A stretch of DNA of 64,000 bases from Streptomyces zagrosensis. GTDB taxonomy: Bacteria > Actinomycetota > Actinomycetes > Streptomycetales > Streptomycetaceae. This document shows positions 62,505-64,000 of the stretch, in pieces. Both the position numbers and the translations under genes were made by a program. The stretch spans positions 48,854-112,853 of the forward strand of contig NZ_JACHJL010000024.1 in assembly GCF_014203645.1 (NCBI RefSeq), in the 5' to 3' direction. The notes under the pieces were generated by a model. It had not been told where the DNA came from, searched no databases, and saw only the letters and a program-made list of their open reading frames with translations. Positions within the stretch are counted from its first letter, which is position 1. Every line of letters begins with the position of its first letter.

Positions 62505-63681
62505 GCGATCTTCACTTTCGGTGGCCCCAGTCCTGCCACTCGACCTCTCTGCATCTGTCGCAGCGGCGTTCGATGGTGCACGACTTACGCAGGCCCGGCG
62601 ACTGGCCGGCTGGACCAAGAAGGAGTTGGCGGCAAAGATCAACGTAACTCCCGCCGCTGTGGGCCAATACGAGGCGGGAGCTATCCGGCCTCGACCGGAG
62701 CAGGTCCGTCGGCTGGCCGACGCACTCGGGATGCCTAGTGCCTTCTTCACCGTGGGCCGTCCACGAGCTGGTCTGGATACGGCAGCCGTCCACTTTCGTT
62801 CCCTGCGCTCTGCTCCTGCCCGTGAACGTGAGCGGAGCGTGTCGTTCACGGAACTGTTGTGGGAACTGGTGTACGAGCTGGAGAGCCATATCCGGCTACC
62901 GGCGGTTGATCTGCCGGGGTGGGATGGCGGCGAGACAATCCCCGACCTGCCCACCGATCCGCAACAGGCCGCGCGAGCACTTCGCGCCTGCTGGGGCTTG
63001 GGCGATGGCCCGATCCCACACCTGGTTCGCCTACTGGAATCGCGCGGCATCGTCGTGACGGTTCTGCCGTTTCCCAACGAGGACAGTAGGAAGCTGGACG
63101 GTTTCTCCACGGCGCGGCTTCCGACCCGCCCTGTGATCGTGCTCAACGACGAGCGCGATGACGTATACCGCCATCGGTTCAGTTGCGCTCACGAGTTGGG
63201 TCACCTCTTGCTCCACAGCGAAGCGCATCCCGGCGATGTCCAGCATGAGCGTCAGGCGGATGCCTTCGCCGCTGAGTTCCTGACGCCCGCAGCACGGCTC
63301 ACGGGCTCATTGCCGACCCGAGTCGACTTCACGATCTTGGGACGTCTGCAGCAGACCTGGGGGGTTTCGCTGGATTCCCTCTTGGTCCGCTGCCGAGAAT
63401 TGGGCCTTCACACCGAAGCGGTGAGCGGTCGTGCTTGGAGGCGTCTCAGGGCCCTGCGAGCGCAGGGCTTGCTGCCATGCACATCGGTTCAGGGGTTCCC
63501 CGGAGAGATCCCGGTGCTGTTGCAGCGGGCCTACGAGATGGCTCAACGGAAGGGCATCACCGCCCAGCGTCTCGCCGACGAGTTGCACTGGCCCGCAGAC
63601 ATGGTGCTCAAGCTTCTCGCTCAGGATCCTCGCCCGGACCTATACCTCGGCCTGGCTCCTTCCACAGCACCGGCACCGTAG
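62494..63681 (+). CDS. XRE regulator fused to ImmA/IrrE metallopeptidase
   Basis: The 395-residue protein has an N-terminal helix-turn-helix (about 30-85; RRLAGWTKKELAAKINVTPA). The ImmA/IrrE-type peptidase domain carries the zinc motif HELGH in FSCAHELGHLLLH near residue 235 and a downstream acidic segment HERQADAFAAEFLTP. Proteins of this fusion type cleave or sense repressors in mobile elements; the target is likely local. The ATG at 62494 overlaps the preceding gene. A strong bidirectional terminator lies 30 bases after the stop. Confidence 0.88.
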   Translation: MSTKRSSLSVAPVLPLDLSASVAAAFDGARLTQARRLAGWTKKELAAKINVTPAAVGQYEAGAIRPRPEQVRRLADALGMPSAFFTVGRPRAGLDTAAVHFRSLRSAPARERERSVSFTELLWELVYELESHIRLPAVDLPGWDGGETIPDLPTDPQQAARALRACWGLGDGPIPHLVRLLESRGIVVTVLPFPNEDSRKLDGFSTARLPTRPVIVLNDERDDVYRHRFSCAHELGHLLLHSEAHPGDVQHERQADAFAAEFLTPAARLTGSLPTRVDFTILGRLQQTWGVSLDSLLVRCRELGLHTEAVSGRAWRRLRALRAQGLLPCTSVQGFPGEIPVLLQRAYEMAQRKGITAQRLADELHWPADMVLKLLAQDPRPDLYLGLAPSTAPAP

Positions 63682-63711
63682 TAAGCATCTGCGATCTGAG
63701 GAGTAGCAAGC

Positions 63712-63744
63712 AGCATCGGGGCCCCAAAAGCGGGCCCCGATGCT
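63712..63744. terminator. bidirectional terminator between convergent genes
   Basis: GCATCGGGGCCC (63713-63724) pairs perfectly with GGGCCCCGATGC (63732-63743), extended by an A-T pair on each side, around a seven-base loop. It separates the XRE-ImmA gene and the convergent integrase gene. Confidence 0.88.
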
Positions 63745-63778
63745 TCGCAGGAGTGCTTCTACAGCATCTTTTCTGTCA

Positions 63779-64000
63779 TCAGGCGGGACGATCCTGCTGT
63801 GAGGCGTCGTTCTTGCGTGGCGGCGCCATCCTCGGCAGCCGAGCCGCCGGGTCTGCCTGCGGCATGACGTCGGGAACAGCCGCGAGCGCCTTGCGGGCAT
63901 GGGGCACGAGCTGCACGACCTTCTCGGCGGCGTCGCGAGCCAAGTCGTCGAGGACGGACTGGTAGATGTCTCGCGTGACCCGTGTGTCCGAATGGCCGAG
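63779..64000 (-). CDS. tyrosine integrase, C-terminal part (continues outside)
   Basis: The last 73 codons of a phage-type integrase are visible on the minus strand: LGHSDTRVTRDIYQSVLDDL, with the catalytic His and Tyr, then a helical and Pro-rich tail ending in RPA. The gene runs off the right edge. It points toward tRNA-Thr, as expected for an integrative element attached at the tRNA. Confidence 0.92.
   Translation of the reverse strand, partial: LGHSDTRVTRDIYQSVLDDLARDAAEKVVQLVPHARKALAAVPDVMPQADPAARLPRMAPPRKNDASQQDRPA

Overview
The window is Streptomyces-type chromosomal DNA. G+C is very high, reading frames are strongly GC3-biased, and the gene order is a recognisable Streptomyces core block: nhaA, acs, a ParA/CooC-like ATPase, a HAD phosphatase, 6C small RNA, ssd, Tad pilus genes, a DUF1998-type helicase, bldG, an anti-sigma factor, hppA, topA, an MFS-thymidylate kinase fusion, holB, a secreted peptidase and tRNA-Thr. 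I read it by eye. No database search was run, so family names rest on motifs and context.

Region 1 (1-11847) holds nhaA and acs on the minus strand, separated by a 1.4 kb G-rich non-coding stretch. It then has a lipoprotein with a NodB-like deacetylase domain, a P-loop ATPase convergent with it, a degenerate Fic-like protein, and a HAD phosphatase divergent from the 6C RNA and ssd. Region 2 (10742-15072 and 37514-38756) is a Tad/Flp pilus operon: ssd, tadA, tadB, tadC, a small Flp-like pilin, tadE and a TadE/G-like gene, mostly with 4-bp overlaps.

Region 3 (about 15047-37513) is a 22.5 kb mobile element inserted inside the pilin gene. It is flanked by the 11-bp inverted repeat TTATCTTGGGC and carries imperfect 20-bp subterminal inverted repeats. 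It encodes a Tn554-style trio: two tyrosine recombinases and a small coiled-coil TnpC. The two halves of the pilin gene can be rejoined in frame across it. Its cargo is a three-gene maintenance-like operon; a tightly overlapped minus-strand operon (29854 to 22033) with an RsbW-like ATPase, two candidate small peptides, a UDP-galactopyranose-mutase-like flavoprotein, an HPr-kinase-like protein, a P-loop kinase, two glycosyltransferases, a Nudix hydrolase and an APH-like kinase; a divergent XRE/DUF397 regulator pair; miscellaneous small genes and gene remnants; and a lower-GC patch with a four-repeat hemopexin-like protein and an unrecognised hydrophobic protein. The sugar/kinase operon, with its candidate peptides, is the best candidate for an undescribed system.

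Region 4 (38707-61356) is the rest of the core block. It includes bldG and its partner anti-sigma factor, the proton-pumping pyrophosphatase, topoisomerase I, thymidylate kinase and the DNA polymerase III delta-prime subunit. Region 5 (61357-64000) lies beyond tRNA-Thr(CGT). It looks like the edge of a second integrated element: an unknown protein, an XRE-ImmA/IrrE protease, a strong bidirectional terminator, and the C-terminus of a tyrosine integrase that runs off the window.
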